Below, one piece after another: positions 34,334-43,945 of a stretch of 64,000 bases of DNA. Under the pieces are notes generated by a model, which did no database searches, was not told where the DNA came from, and saw nothing but the letters and a program-made list of their open reading frames with translations. Source of the DNA: Rikenellaceae bacterium (GTDB lineage: Bacteria; Bacteroidota; Bacteroidia; Bacteroidales; Rikenellaceae); contig SUZW01000006.1 of the NCBI GenBank assembly GCA_015059685.1, forward strand, positions 35,640 to 99,639, in the 5' to 3' direction. The translations under genes were made by a program, and so were the position numbers. Each line of letters opens with the position of its first letter. The first letter of the stretch is position 1.

Positions 34334-35176
34334 ATGAATATCTGTATCGTAGGTTTAGGACTTATCGGAGGCTCGTTTGCTTTGGCACTGCGCAAGCACT
34401 CGTTGGCGGAGCGCATCTATGGCGTCGATGCCTCGCCACGCAATGCCGCCAAGGCGTTGGAGTTGGGTCTGGTCGATGAGGTTGTAGAGTTTGAGAAGGC
34501 AACCGAGGTGGCCGATATCGTGGCTCTTGCAACACCCGTGGATACTATTCCGCAGTTGGCTATAAAGTTGCTCAACCACATCGAGAAGAGTCAGATAGTC
34601 TTGGATATGGGCTCCACGAAGGAGGAGCTTTGCGAGATTATAAGCCTCCATCCTCACCGTAATCGCTTTGTGGCGACACACCCTATGTGGGGTACGGAGT
34701 ATAGCGGTCCCGAGGCTGCCGTGGAGGGGGCTTTTAGGGGGTGCAATGTGGTGCTGTGCGAGGTCGAGAAGTCCGATGCCGAGGCTGTGGCTACGGTTGA
34801 GGGGCTGTTCCGCACTATCGGTATGAGTGTGATGGAGATGTCGGCCGAGAAGCATGACCTGCACGCCGCCTATGTGAGCCATATATCGCATATAACATCG
34901 TTTATCCTCGCTACGACGGTCCTCGAGAAGGAGCGTGAGAGCGAAACGATACTCAACCTTGCAGGCGGAGGTTTCGAGAGTACGGTGCGTTTGGCAAAGA
35001 GTTCGACCGATATGTGGTTGCCGATATTTCGACAGAACAAGTATAATATCCTGGATGTGTTGCGTGAATATATCCACCAGTTGGAGATTTTCCGCAAGGC
35101 ACTCGAACGAGATAATAGCGAGGAGTTGCGTCGTATCATCTTGCGAGCCAACGAGATACGCAAGATACTTAAGTAG
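34334..35176 (+). CDS. tyrA: Prephenate dehydrogenase
   Basis: NAD-dependent oxidative decarboxylation of prephenate to hydroxyphenylpyruvate for tyrosine synthesis. The 280-residue protein begins MNICIVGLGLIGGSFALALR with the Rossmann GxGxxG. The segments THPMWGTEYSGPEAA and HAAYVSHISHI match the family, including the catalytic histidine. ATG at 34334 is preferred over an in-frame TTG two codons earlier. No ACT domain is present. Confidence 0.93.
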   Translation: MNICIVGLGLIGGSFALALRKHSLAERIYGVDASPRNAAKALELGLVDEVVEFEKATEVADIVALATPVDTIPQLAIKLLNHIEKSQIVLDMGSTKEELCEIISLHPHRNRFVATHPMWGTEYSGPEAAVEGAFRGCNVVLCEVEKSDAEAVATVEGLFRTIGMSVMEMSAEKHDLHAAYVSHISHITSFILATTVLEKERESETILNLAGGGFESTVRLAKSSTDMWLPIFRQNKYNILDVLREYIHQLEIFRKALERDNSEELRRIILRANEIRKILK

Positions 35177-35219
35177 CCTGCCTCGTCGATTTAGCGTTAG
35201 ATTAAATGAGGAGAAGAGT

Positions 35220-36266
35220 ATGAAAAAACCATTTATTATAGCGGGACCTTGTAGTGCCGAGACCGAGGAGCAGACCATTGCTACCTGCGAGGCGTTGGCA
35301 GCAACGGGCCGAGTAGATATGCTTCGTGCAGGAGTATGGAAACCCCGCACCAAACCAGGCTCTTTCGAGGGCAACGGCATCAAGGCGTTGCCGTGGCTTG
35401 CGGAGGCAAAGCGTCGCACGGGGTTGCCCGTATCGACCGAGGTGGCAAATGCCAAACATGTCGATGAGGCTTCGGCATTCGATGTCGATATGTTTTGGAT
35501 AGGTGCCCGCACTACATCTTCGCCCTTCTCGATGCAGGAGCTTGCCGAGGCGTTGCGTGGCACGGATAGATGGGTCTATGTGAAGAACCCTCTCAATAGC
35601 GATATCGAGCTGTGGGTTGGTGCCGTGGAGCGTTTGGCTGCGTGTGGCGTGAAGAATATAGGCCTTATACACCGAGGCTTCTCGGGCTATGGCGCAGGAG
35701 CGTTGCGTAACGCCCCTATGTGGCACCTTGCGCTCGAAATTCGTCGTCGCCTACCCGACCTGCCGATGCTCTGCGACCCGTCGCATATCTGCGGCAATAG
35801 AGCCTATATTGCCGATATCTCGCAGCAGGCAGCCGACCTCGACTTCGATGGACTGATTGTCGAGAGCCATCTATCGCCCGAGGCGGCTTGGAGCGATGCT
35901 TCGCAGCAACTTACCCCTGCCGACCTTAAGGCTATGCTTGAGGGCATCGTGTGGCGTGAGAATGGCTCGCAGTCGGTGGCCTATCAGAACGCTCTCGATG
36001 AACTGCGTGGGCGTATCGACCGCCTCGATAGTGAGATATATAAACTCTTGGCCGAGCGTATGAATGCGGCCGAGCAGATTGGTCGCATCAAGCGTGATAA
36101 CAATGTGATGATTTTGCAGTCGGCCCGCTGGAACGATATCGTCGAGAATGTGTTGTCCTTGTCGTCGAAGCTGGGGTTGAGTGAGGAGTTCCTGCATACG
36201 CTCCTCGATGCGATACATATCGAGAGTATAAATCGCCAAAATCGTGTTATGAGGGAGAAGAAATAG
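35220..36266 (+). CDS. aroF: Bifunctional DAHP synthase / chorismate mutase
   Basis: Fusion of the first shikimate-pathway enzyme with chorismate mutase. The ATG at 35220 gives 348 residues starting MKKPFIIAGPCSAETEEQ, the type I-beta DAHP synthase start. MLCDPSHICGNR and the metal ligands follow. The last 90 residues form an AroQ chorismate mutase helix bundle (RIDRLDSEIYKLLAERMNAA, IGRIK). The fusion lets chorismate-derived prephenate be sensed or channelled. It is the last gene of the operon; codons before 35220 overlap tyrA and were excluded. Confidence 0.94.
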   Translation: MKKPFIIAGPCSAETEEQTIATCEALAATGRVDMLRAGVWKPRTKPGSFEGNGIKALPWLAEAKRRTGLPVSTEVANAKHVDEASAFDVDMFWIGARTTSSPFSMQELAEALRGTDRWVYVKNPLNSDIELWVGAVERLAACGVKNIGLIHRGFSGYGAGALRNAPMWHLALEIRRRLPDLPMLCDPSHICGNRAYIADISQQAADLDFDGLIVESHLSPEAAWSDASQQLTPADLKAMLEGIVWRENGSQSVAYQNALDELRGRIDRLDSEIYKLLAERMNAAEQIGRIKRDNNVMILQSARWNDIVENVLSLSSKLGLSEEFLHTLLDAIHIESINRQNRVMREKK

Positions 36267-36280
36267 CCTCTCCGACTACC

Positions 36281-36760
36281 CTATATCGTTGCGCAAATCT
36301 CATCGAGGAGGCTCTCACAGGCCTCTTCGAGCATCTCTATAACCAGGTAGAAACCCTCACGACCCTCGTAGTATGGGTCGGGAACATAGTCGTAGGCACG
36401 ACGGTAGGTCGTGAAGTAGTCACGCATACGATAGATTTTGTCGATATCCTCTCGTGTTGGAGCTAAACGCACCACACGCTCGTAGTTGCTGTCATCCATT
36501 ACGATGATGCGGTCGAAATCGTAGAAATCGGTTGTGCGGAATGGGCGTGAGCGATGGGTAAGGCAGTAACCACGACAGTGCGCAGCCTCACGCATACGAG
36601 GGTCGGCAAGCTCGCCTGCGTGACCCGAGTAGGTGCCCGCAGAGTCTATCTCGAACTGCTCTGCCAAACCCCTTGCAAAGACCTTCTGGCGAAAAATCTC
36701 CTCCGCCATCGGCGACCGACAGATATTTCCGAGGCAGACAAATAAAATTCGTTGTTTCAT
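36281..36760 (-). CDS. Low-molecular-weight protein tyrosine phosphatase
   Basis: A 159-residue cysteine phosphatase. The P-loop is VCLGNICRSPMAE (CxxxxxRS), and the general acid is the aspartate in VPDPYYEG. It converges on the aroF gene with a 14-base gap. Partners are unknown; relatives often regulate tyrosine kinases of exopolysaccharide export, but no such gene is nearby. Confidence 0.94.
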   Translation of the reverse strand: MKQRILFVCLGNICRSPMAEEIFRQKVFARGLAEQFEIDSAGTYSGHAGELADPRMREAAHCRGYCLTHRSRPFRTTDFYDFDRIIVMDDSNYERVVRLAPTREDIDKIYRMRDYFTTYRRAYDYVPDPYYEGREGFYLVIEMLEEACESLLDEICATI

Positions 36761-36764
36761 ACGG

Positions 36765-36794
36765 CAAAGGTAGAAAAAATTTGTGCACCAACAA
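36765..36794 (-). promoter_or_regulatory. Promoter of the tyrosine phosphatase gene
   Basis: Minus-strand TACCTTTG at 36772-36765 and TTG at 36794-36792 with a 19-base spacer. The ATG is only 5 bases beyond the -7 element, so the mRNA is probably leaderless. Confidence 0.5.
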
Positions 36795-36856
36795 AAAATA
36801 CCCTCCGCTTGGAGTCCGCAGTTCTCGTGCAGAAAGAACTTATCAGAACGATTTTT

Positions 36857-38110
36857 TTAGAATGCCTCGTTCACCGAGAATACTGCTCCGTGGATAAGTT
36901 TGCCGCGCGAGTCCTTGCCGCCAAAGCCGTAGTCGAGGCGGATATTGACTCGTCGCTTCAGCTCGAAGCGAAGGCCTACGCCATAGGTCGGCAGCGTGTT
37001 GCGCCACGCAAAGTTATCGTAGGAGAAGCAGTTACCCGCACCACCCCACACAACGCCACCCAAGCGTTTGTAGATACGCTGTCGCAGCTCCGCCTGTAGC
37101 GTCACAGCGCAGAGATCGCTATAACGGCCGTCGTAGTAGCCTCGCATATTGTGTGAGCCTCCGAGCGAGGCGTAGAGTGTCCACGGAGTTCCATTGCTGT
37201 TGAATTCGCCACGCAGGTCGAGAGCCAAGATGGCACCCCTCCACAGGCGTTGGTAGTAATCGACAACGAGGCGGCCATAGTAGGTCGTGCGACCGATGTC
37301 GCTTGTGCCCTTCGGGCGTATCTTGCCCTGCAACGAGATATAGACGCCACGGGCTGGGTTAGGTATGAAATCTCGTGTATCGAACTCGACAAAGAGCGAA
37401 GCCCCGAGGGCGTAGTACGACGGTTTCTCGCCACCAAGTCGCCCCAAGAAGCGGTCGTAGTCGCCCTCGTCGTTGCGCACCTTACGGCTATAGAGGTAGT
37501 CGAAGTCGGCACCCACACCGATATACAACCCCTTGGCAATGCGCTCCAAGTAGCGGATATCGGCCGAGCAACGAGAGCCATTGTAGCGCACATAGTCGCC
37601 TCGTCGCGCTGCATCGTAGCCCAAGCCCCAGAACTTTGTCGGTTGCGAGTAGAACTCGGCATCGTAGGTTATGCGACGACGGTCGTTGCGGAAGATGTTG
37701 TTGCCCTTGACACCCACACGATAGAAGCCCGTGAGCGACACGGTGGCATATATCGAGAAATCCGAGGCGGGCAGTGTCCTATTCTCACGGTCGAGGCGGT
37801 AGAGGCCTGCAGCCACGAGAGCCAGGCCTGCCGAGGTGCTGTTGCTGTAGTAGATGCCCGGTATAAAGGTGAAATCGACCTTCTTCTCGAAACTCTTATC
37901 TCGGGCACTCTCGGTGAAGTAACGAACAATCTTCTGCCACGCCTCACTCTTTGGTTTTGGCGCAGGTTGCGTAGCTGCGTTCGGAAAGGTTATGGGCGTA
38001 TAGGAATACGCAATAGTATCCCTGCCATTGACAAGGATACTATCGTTCTGCGCTGCTGCGGTCGAAACAATTGCGACGAGTAGTGCAAATATCGCTATAC
38101 GCCTGTGCAT
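36857..38110 (-). CDS. Outer membrane beta-barrel protein (BamA/TamA surface antigen-like)
   Basis: A 417-residue exported protein with signal peptide MHRRIAIFALLVAIVSTAAAQ. No POTRA repeats are obvious. The body shows alternating beta-strand pattern, the GGSHNMRGYYDGRYSD loop resembling the VRGF motif of Omp85 proteins, and a terminal phenylalanine typical of barrel insertion. It may be a short Omp85-type pore or insertase with unknown clients. It lies 3 bases downstream of the thioredoxin-fold gene. Confidence 0.78.
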   Translation of the reverse strand: MHRRIAIFALLVAIVSTAAAQNDSILVNGRDTIAYSYTPITFPNAATQPAPKPKSEAWQKIVRYFTESARDKSFEKKVDFTFIPGIYYSNSTSAGLALVAAGLYRLDRENRTLPASDFSIYATVSLTGFYRVGVKGNNIFRNDRRRITYDAEFYSQPTKFWGLGYDAARRGDYVRYNGSRCSADIRYLERIAKGLYIGVGADFDYLYSRKVRNDEGDYDRFLGRLGGEKPSYYALGASLFVEFDTRDFIPNPARGVYISLQGKIRPKGTSDIGRTTYYGRLVVDYYQRLWRGAILALDLRGEFNSNGTPWTLYASLGGSHNMRGYYDGRYSDLCAVTLQAELRQRIYKRLGGVVWGGAGNCFSYDNFAWRNTLPTYGVGLRFELKRRVNIRLDYGFGGKDSRGKLIHGAVFSVNEAF

Positions 38111-38113
38111 CTT

Positions 38114-38674
38114 CTACTTGCGATATTTCTCTATGACATTGTAGAAGTTCTCCAGACCCGCCTCGTCGAGGTTCTCCTTTGCTACATACACCAACTCGCC
38201 CTCCTTCGATACGACGATGTAGGCGAAGCAGTTGTTACAGTCACCCAACTTCCACCCGTCACGGAGCAGATGTTGGTCATCCTCGAGGATTGTGGCACCG
38301 TTCTTCTCGATGCGCTTGCGGATAATCGAGCGCAAAAACTTCTTCGGAAGACCCGTGTCGGGGAAGTTCATCACACCGAAAGCGTGAATTGCAGGGCCCT
38401 CGGCACGCTTGTTCTCCTCCAGCTCGTCGGAAAGACGCTTGTTGCGGCCTCCTCGGAGGTAGCTGTCGGGGTCAACATAGAAAATCAGCAGGTTCTTCTC
38501 GCCAAACTGCGGTATAGGTGTAGGGACACCATTGAGGTCTTTGATTGTGACATTCTCGACCTTGTAGGGAGCTGCGATATCCTGCGAATGGATAGTTACA
38601 GTATCACTCTGCGCATTGACCGTTGCTACACCAAGCAATAAAAATAGGATAGGCAAAATTCTTTTAATCAACAT
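38114..38674 (-). CDS. Exported thioredoxin-fold protein (YtfJ-like)
   Basis: The ATG at 38674 gives 186 residues with a signal peptide ending VATVNAQ. The core has FGEKNLLIFYVDPDSYLRGG, a thioredoxin-like first strand without a CxxC. Two cysteines occur later in GDCNNCFAYIVV. The pattern of KNLLIFYVDPD and the C-terminal KEGELVYVAKENL is like YtfJ-type periplasmic proteins. The function is unknown. It is coupled to the outer-membrane barrel gene. Confidence 0.6.
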   Translation of the reverse strand: MLIKRILPILFLLLGVATVNAQSDTVTIHSQDIAAPYKVENVTIKDLNGVPTPIPQFGEKNLLIFYVDPDSYLRGGRNKRLSDELEENKRAEGPAIHAFGVMNFPDTGLPKKFLRSIIRKRIEKNGATILEDDQHLLRDGWKLGDCNNCFAYIVVSKEGELVYVAKENLDEAGLENFYNVIEKYRK

Positions 38675-38704
38675 ATTTGTATAGGTATTTTTGTTCACGA
38701 AAAA

Positions 38705-38712
38705 CAAAAATA
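38705..38712 (-). promoter_or_regulatory. Candidate promoter of the thioredoxin-fold gene
   Basis: Minus-strand TATTTTTG, 31-38 bases upstream of the ATG. Confidence 0.4.
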
Positions 38713-38796
38713 GTATGATTTTGCGAAAATACTCTATTTTTTGCAAACTATTCAACCAATAGCCAAAAAACATCAACGAAACTCCACCTCATCTCC

Positions 38797-39228
38797 TTAA
38801 AACTCCACCTTGCGGTGTTTGCGGTCGAGGTGTGACTCTATGGCGTAGCGACCTCCGCCCGAGATTACGAGGGTTATGTATATACCTATGTATAATATTT
38901 GTCGCTCTACACCTATCCAGCCGAGTGACGGATAGACCAAGAATATCTCGACAAACATACCGAGTGCCATCACAAAGGCGGCAAAGCGTGTGCCGTAGCC
39001 GCATATCAGCATTACGGCAAATATGGCCTCGAGGAGTGTGAAGATGACAAAGGTTGCGGTGCTACTGCCGAATAATAGTGCCGGATAACCTGTCAGCACA
39101 AAGTTGTAGGTCTGCATCTTGTCGATGATGTGAAGAGTGATAAGTGCCCCGACAAAGAGTCGCAGAAAGAGAATGGCACGGTCTATAAAGCGATATTCCC
39201 GCAATATTTCGAGTAGTTGTTTCATCAT
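38797..39228 (-). CDS. DoxX family membrane protein
   Basis: Four-helix membrane protein of about 143 residues. The start is MMKQLLEILREYRF at 39228 or one codon later. Hydrophobic helices appear at AILFLRLFVGALITLHII, FVIFTLLEAIFAVMLICG, FAAFVMALGMFVEIFLVY and QILYIGIYITLVISGG. DoxX-like proteins are linked to redox or quinone-coupled functions, but this one has no informative neighbour. The frame is open further upstream to 39339, over the terminator hairpin of the next gene, so that longer start is unlikely. Confidence 0.75.
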   Translation of the reverse strand: MMKQLLEILREYRFIDRAILFLRLFVGALITLHIIDKMQTYNFVLTGYPALLFGSSTATFVIFTLLEAIFAVMLICGYGTRFAAFVMALGMFVEIFLVYPSLGWIGVERQILYIGIYITLVISGGGRYAIESHLDRKHRKVEF

Positions 39229-39302
39229 AGCACTACCCTCCGTGGCAACAATCGAGCCAATTCTCAATTTGTCCGTGAGCCAACGGCCAAAACCCACCAA
39301 CA

Positions 39303-39332
39303 AAATAGGCGCACCCATAGGTACGCCTATTT
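39303..39332 (-). terminator. Terminator hairpin of the histone-like gene
   Basis: AAATAGGCG (39303-39311) pairs with 39324-39332. It lies 20 bases past the stop of the minus-strand gene at 39352. Confidence 0.7.
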
Positions 39333-39351
39333 CTTGCAAGTAAAGTAGAAA

Positions 39352-39528
39352 CTATTTCTTAGCCTCTGCAACCGATACCTTGCGGAACTCCTTCAAGAGC
39401 TTCGAAAGCTCCAAAGCAGCCTTACGAGCGCGAGTACCTGCAGCCTTGTTGTTCTTCTCTACCTGAGCAGCAGCGTTTGCCTGGAAAGCGGCAACCTGTG
39501 CATTGATCTGATCTACTAAATTCTTCAT
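39352..39528 (-). CDS. Hc1-like histone protein
   Basis: A 58-residue basic, alanine- and lysine-rich protein: MKNLVDQINAQVAAF at the start, then NNKAAGTRARKAALE and LLKEFRKVSVAEAKK at the end. It matches the small histone H1/Hc1-like proteins of Bacteroidota that bind DNA non-specifically. It has its own promoter (TATATTTG) and terminator, which fits high expression. Too short for most gene callers. Confidence 0.88.
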   Translation of the reverse strand: MKNLVDQINAQVAAFQANAAAQVEKNNKAAGTRARKAALELSKLLKEFRKVSVAEAKK

Positions 39529-39560
39529 AACCTTATAATTAGTTTTAATGGTTTGTGGAA

Positions 39561-39568
39561 CAAATATA
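39561..39568 (-). promoter_or_regulatory. Promoter -7 element of the histone-like gene
   Basis: Minus-strand TATATTTG, 33-40 bases upstream of the ATG at 39528. Confidence 0.6.
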
Positions 39569-39711
39569 CACTAATTTTTATTATCAGCAAAATTTTTTAT
39601 AAATAATTATCCAAAAAACGCACTTTTTTCATCTTTTTCACCAATAAAGGGTATGTTTTTTGTTCAAACGCCACTCGAAACACAGTTGTAAATACCAAAA
39701 AAAATTAGCTT

Positions 39712-40824
39712 ATGTTGCGCAGTATTAGATTCTTACAGATGGCTATATTGCTCGTTACGATGACCTCCTGCAAAGAGAAACGCTCCACGATATCGGAGAA
39801 GATTTCGGTCGATGTTGCGGTGGCAAGTACAGAGTCTGTCCCAAATCGCAAAGAGTTTATCGGCCCACTCTCGGCAAACTATTCGGCAACCATACAACCT
39901 CGCATTGCGGGTTTTCTCGCTTCGTCGTCGTTCGAGAATGGTATGCCCGTACGACGAGGGCAGCTCATATTTACGCTCGACGATGCTCCACAGCGTGCCT
40001 CTCGCCTTGCGGCCGAGGCCTCGCTGTCGTCGGCACAAGCCAAGGCTGTGGAGGCGAAACGCAACTACGAGCGTGCTGTGCCATTGGCTCGTATAGACGC
40101 TATCTCGCAGACGCAGCTCGACCAATATACGGCCGAAAATAGTGCAGCCATTGCTGCCGTGAAGTCGGCTCGGCAGACGCTCCGCAATGCCAAGTTGGAG
40201 GAGGGCTACACACGCATTTATGCGCCAATAAGCGGCATTATATCCTCCTCGTCGGCACATATAGGCGACTATGTCGGCCCCGGCACGCAATTCTCGACAC
40301 TCACAACGATACAGAGTATCGACACTGTGGCTATAGATTTGGCTATACCGATGAGCGAGTATCTTGCTTCGTCGGGGCGTACATCCTTCTCGTACGACAA
40401 CGCCTCGTTGCTCGAGGATATACGCCTCTACCTTGCCGATGGTACCCTCTATGCCGAGCCGGGCTTCTACAAGTTTACACGACAGAGCGTGGCGAGTGCT
40501 ATGGGAACGATAGTTCTCGTCGTCGGCTTCCGTAACCCCGACTACGCCATCAAAGCCGGGCAGTTTGGGCGTGTCATGGCCTCGATTGGCAAGGCGAGGG
40601 AGTGTGTCGTGGTGCCACAGCAGGCTGTGAGTCAGATACAGGATATAAGCTCGGTATGGGTTATACGCCCTGACTCTACGGCCGAGTATCGTAGTGTTAA
40701 GGTTGGTGCTACGCACGGTAGCGGCTGGATTATAGAGGAGGGCGTTGCTGCGGGTGAGCTGGTTGCGATAACGGGCCTGCAGAAACTACGCAATGGTATG
40801 AAGGTAGGTGTAACGCTTAAATAG
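39712..40824 (+). CDS. RND efflux periplasmic adaptor lipoprotein (AcrA/MexA family)
   Basis: Membrane fusion protein that links the inner-membrane pump with the outer-membrane channel. The 370-residue protein has a lipoprotein signal ending LLVTMTSC. The biotinyl-lipoyl halves are at SATIQPRIAGFLA and YAPISGIISSSSAHIGDYV, separated by an alpha-hairpin. A beta-barrel and a membrane-proximal domain follow. It is the first of three genes (adaptor, pump, channel) spaced 11 bases apart. Confidence 0.94.
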   Translation: MLRSIRFLQMAILLVTMTSCKEKRSTISEKISVDVAVASTESVPNRKEFIGPLSANYSATIQPRIAGFLASSSFENGMPVRRGQLIFTLDDAPQRASRLAAEASLSSAQAKAVEAKRNYERAVPLARIDAISQTQLDQYTAENSAAIAAVKSARQTLRNAKLEEGYTRIYAPISGIISSSSAHIGDYVGPGTQFSTLTTIQSIDTVAIDLAIPMSEYLASSGRTSFSYDNASLLEDIRLYLADGTLYAEPGFYKFTRQSVASAMGTIVLVVGFRNPDYAIKAGQFGRVMASIGKARECVVVPQQAVSQIQDISSVWVIRPDSTAEYRSVKVGATHGSGWIIEEGVAAGELVAITGLQKLRNGMKVGVTLK

Positions 40825-40835
40825 GTGCTTTCGAG

Positions 40836-43800
40836 ATGAACAATTTTTTCATTAGACGACCGATATTTGCCATATCTTTGGCTGTCATAACGCTCTTGTT
40901 GGGAGGTGTCGCTATTGCAAACCTCTCCATCGAGCAGTACCCCGATATTACACCACCCGTGGTTGAGGTTACAGCCACCTACGAGGGGGCCGATGCCGAG
41001 ACGGTGAACAACTCCGTCGCCACACCTATAGCCGAGAGTATTATGGGCGTGAGCGATATGTTGTATATGCAGGCTACGAGTGCCAACGATGGCTCGATGA
41101 CACTGCAAGTGACCTTCGATATAGGCTCCGATGCCGACCTCGATGCGATATTCACGCAGAATAATGTCGCCACGGCTATGGCGAAGCTCCCCTCGTCGGT
41201 TGTCGAGCAGGGCGTTGTAACCCGCAAGACACAGACGGGATTTCTGATGGTCTATGCCCTCTATAGCGATGGGCGTTACGACGAGGAGTTTCTCTCGAAC
41301 TACGCCTACCTAAACCTCGAGAACGAGCTACTCAAGATAAATGGCGTGGGTAAGGTCGAGATTATGGGTGCAGGCGAGTACGCTATGCGTGTATGGCTGC
41401 GCCCCGACCTGCTCGCCTATTATAATATATCGGTAAGCGAGATACTCGATGCAATATCGGTCGAGGCGGGTATCTACCCTGCAGGTCAGTTTGGTGTGGA
41501 GCCTACTCCCCCATCGACACAATATACCTATACGGTGACGATGCCTCGTCAGATAAACTCCCCCGAGGAGTTCGGAAATATCGTGCTGCGCACAACCGAG
41601 AATGGTACGCTGCTGCACTTGAGAGATGTTGCAACCGTAGAGCTTGGTAGTCAGACCTATGGCGCAAGCTCACGCTTTGGCGATAAACCGACAACGATAG
41701 TTACGATATACCAGGAGCCTAACTCGAATGCCGTGGCACTCGGCAACGAGGTCAAGGCGAAGATGGCATCGCTGGTGGAACGAATGCCCGATGGTGTTGC
41801 AGTCGAGGCCATTGTCGATGCCACGAAGAGTATCTCGGCGGGCATAAAGGAGATTTTCGAGACGCTCATCATTGCCCTCGTACTCGTCATCTTGATAATC
41901 TATCTCTTCTTGCAGGATTGGCGAGCAACGCTTATTCCGCTATTTGCCATACCGGTCTCTATCGTGGGAACATTTATGTTGTTTCCGCTGCTCGGCTTCA
42001 CGATAAACATAGTGTCGCTGCTCGGCTTGGTGCTGTCGGTGGGCTTGGTTGTCGATGATGCGATAGTCGTTGTCGAGGCTTCGCAGTCGGGCATTGAGCG
42101 AGGACTCTCGCCCGTGGATGCAACCTCGGAGGCGATGCGTAAGGTCACTTCGCCAATTATCGCTACGACGATAGTGCTGTTGGCGGTCTTTCTGCCTATA
42201 TCCTTTTCGGGCGGTATCTCGGCTCGACTGTTTCAGCAGTTTGCCATTACGATATCGGTGTCGGTACTCTTCTCGATGATAAACGCTTTGTCGCTCTCGC
42301 CTGCCTTGTGCGCACTCTTGCTGCGCCCTCGTGCCGAGCGTACACAAGGTTTCTTTGGAGCGTTTAATCGCCTCTTTGATGGTGCTATGAGCCGCTATGG
42401 GGAGGTTGTCGGCCGAGTTGTGAGCCGCTGGAAGATGACTGCTACGCTTGTAGCGGTGATTGTGGTCGCTATTGTAGCGGTGTTGCGCCTACTGCCCGAG
42501 GGTTTCCTGCCTGACGAGGATCAGGGCTACTTTATGGTGTCGGTTACCGCACCCGATAATACCGCCTTGCACCATACCGAGGAGATTATGGCGCAGGTCG
42601 ATACGCTCATCAAGGGGGCGTTGCCTATCGTCGAGAGCACGGGCGTGGTGTCGGGTTTCAATATCTTGTCGGGCGTGGCATCGACAAATTGTGGTGTTGT
42701 GTTCGTCAAACTTATCGACTATGACCAACGCAAAATGTCAGCTATGGAGGCTGTGGCGGAGCTGAACGAGAGGCTCTATGCGGCAATACCTGCAGCCGAG
42801 TGCGTCGCCTTCGTGTCGCCTTCGATACCGGGTTTGGGTGTGTCGTCGGCCATAACCTTCGAGGTGCAGGACAGAGAGGGGCGTGGCGTGGGTTACCTTG
42901 CCGAGCAGAGCGAAAAATTGCTTGCAGCACTCAACAAGGAGCCACACATTGCCTCGGCAACGACCGAGTTCCGCACGGGTGTAGCGCAGAAGCATCTCGA
43001 CATAGATAAGCACCACGCAATGATGAGTGGCGTGTCGCTCTCGTCGCTCTATGCCGAGACTGCTGCGCTGATTGGCGGAAGGATGATAAACAACTTTAAC
43101 CTCTATGGCCGCCTCTATCAAAGCTACCTGCAAGCCTCACCCGAGTATCGTCAGGATGGTGCTTCGCTGGAGAGCTACTACCTGCGCAATGATAAGGGCG
43201 AGAGTGTGCCGTTGGCATCGTTTGTCGAGGTGCGCGACACGACGGGTGTGCAGTATGTGTCGCAGTTCAACCTCTATCGCTCGATAGGGGTGAATGTGGT
43301 TGCCGACGAGGGTACATCCACGGGTAGGGTTATGGCCGATATAGAGCGTGTAGCCGAGGAGGTGCTGCCGGATGACTGCTCGATAGCGTGGAGTGGCGTG
43401 TCGTACCAGGAGTACAACGAGAAGAGCAAGGGCGTGTGGGTGTTTCTTATCGCTGCGGTGTTCGTCTTTTTCACCCTCTCGTCGCTCTATGAGAGCTGGC
43501 GACTGCCGTTGTCGATACTCTTGGGTGTGCCGTTAGCGGTGTTGGGCGCACTCTCGGCTGTGGGTGTGGCACACCTCATCGAGCCGAAGTTTATAAACGA
43601 TATCTATATGCAGATTTCGTTGGCTATGTTGATAGGCTTGGCTGCCAAGAACTCTATCCTGGTGGTCGAGTATGCCGACCTGCTGCACCACAAGGAGGGC
43701 AAGTCGCTTCTGGAGGCTACGGTGGGCGCAGCGAAGATGCGTGTCAGACCGATAATTATGACCGCTGCGGCCTCGATACTCGGTATGTTGCCGCTTGTCT

Positions 43801-43934
43801 TTGCTTCGGGTGTTTACTCTACGGCACGCAATATTATGGGTGTGTCGTTGGTCGGAGGTGTGCTGTTTGCTACGGTGTTCGGCATATTCCTCTACCCTGC
43901 CCTCTACTACTTGGTCGAAAAGAGAAAAGGTTAA
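40836..43934 (+). CDS. RND efflux pump, AcrB/HAE1 family
   Basis: Proton-driven trimeric inner-membrane exporter of drugs or other hydrophobic compounds. At 1032 residues it is full length, with twelve transmembrane helices and two large periplasmic loops. It starts MNNFFIRRPIFAISLAVITL. The proton-relay aspartates are in GLVVDDAIVVVEA. FLPDEDQGYFMVSV and AAKNSILVVEYADLLH are family marks. Substrates cannot be predicted. No regulator gene is adjacent. Confidence 0.97.
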   Translation: MNNFFIRRPIFAISLAVITLLLGGVAIANLSIEQYPDITPPVVEVTATYEGADAETVNNSVATPIAESIMGVSDMLYMQATSANDGSMTLQVTFDIGSDADLDAIFTQNNVATAMAKLPSSVVEQGVVTRKTQTGFLMVYALYSDGRYDEEFLSNYAYLNLENELLKINGVGKVEIMGAGEYAMRVWLRPDLLAYYNISVSEILDAISVEAGIYPAGQFGVEPTPPSTQYTYTVTMPRQINSPEEFGNIVLRTTENGTLLHLRDVATVELGSQTYGASSRFGDKPTTIVTIYQEPNSNAVALGNEVKAKMASLVERMPDGVAVEAIVDATKSISAGIKEIFETLIIALVLVILIIYLFLQDWRATLIPLFAIPVSIVGTFMLFPLLGFTINIVSLLGLVLSVGLVVDDAIVVVEASQSGIERGLSPVDATSEAMRKVTSPIIATTIVLLAVFLPISFSGGISARLFQQFAITISVSVLFSMINALSLSPALCALLLRPRAERTQGFFGAFNRLFDGAMSRYGEVVGRVVSRWKMTATLVAVIVVAIVAVLRLLPEGFLPDEDQGYFMVSVTAPDNTALHHTEEIMAQVDTLIKGALPIVESTGVVSGFNILSGVASTNCGVVFVKLIDYDQRKMSAMEAVAELNERLYAAIPAAECVAFVSPSIPGLGVSSAITFEVQDREGRGVGYLAEQSEKLLAALNKEPHIASATTEFRTGVAQKHLDIDKHHAMMSGVSLSSLYAETAALIGGRMINNFNLYGRLYQSYLQASPEYRQDGASLESYYLRNDKGESVPLASFVEVRDTTGVQYVSQFNLYRSIGVNVVADEGTSTGRVMADIERVAEEVLPDDCSIAWSGVSYQEYNEKSKGVWVFLIAAVFVFFTLSSLYESWRLPLSILLGVPLAVLGALSAVGVAHLIEPKFINDIYMQISLAMLIGLAAKNSILVVEYADLLHHKEGKSLLEATVGAAKMRVRPIIMTAAASILGMLPLVFASGVYSTARNIMGVSLVGGVLFATVFGIFLYPALYYLVEKRKG

Positions 43935-43945
43935 ACGCAAGAGAT

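Noticed and set aside
39229..39339. Longer N-terminus for the DoxX protein
   Set aside because: The extra codons run over the terminator hairpin of the histone-like gene and lack a membrane or signal pattern; the Met-Met start at 39228 fits the family.
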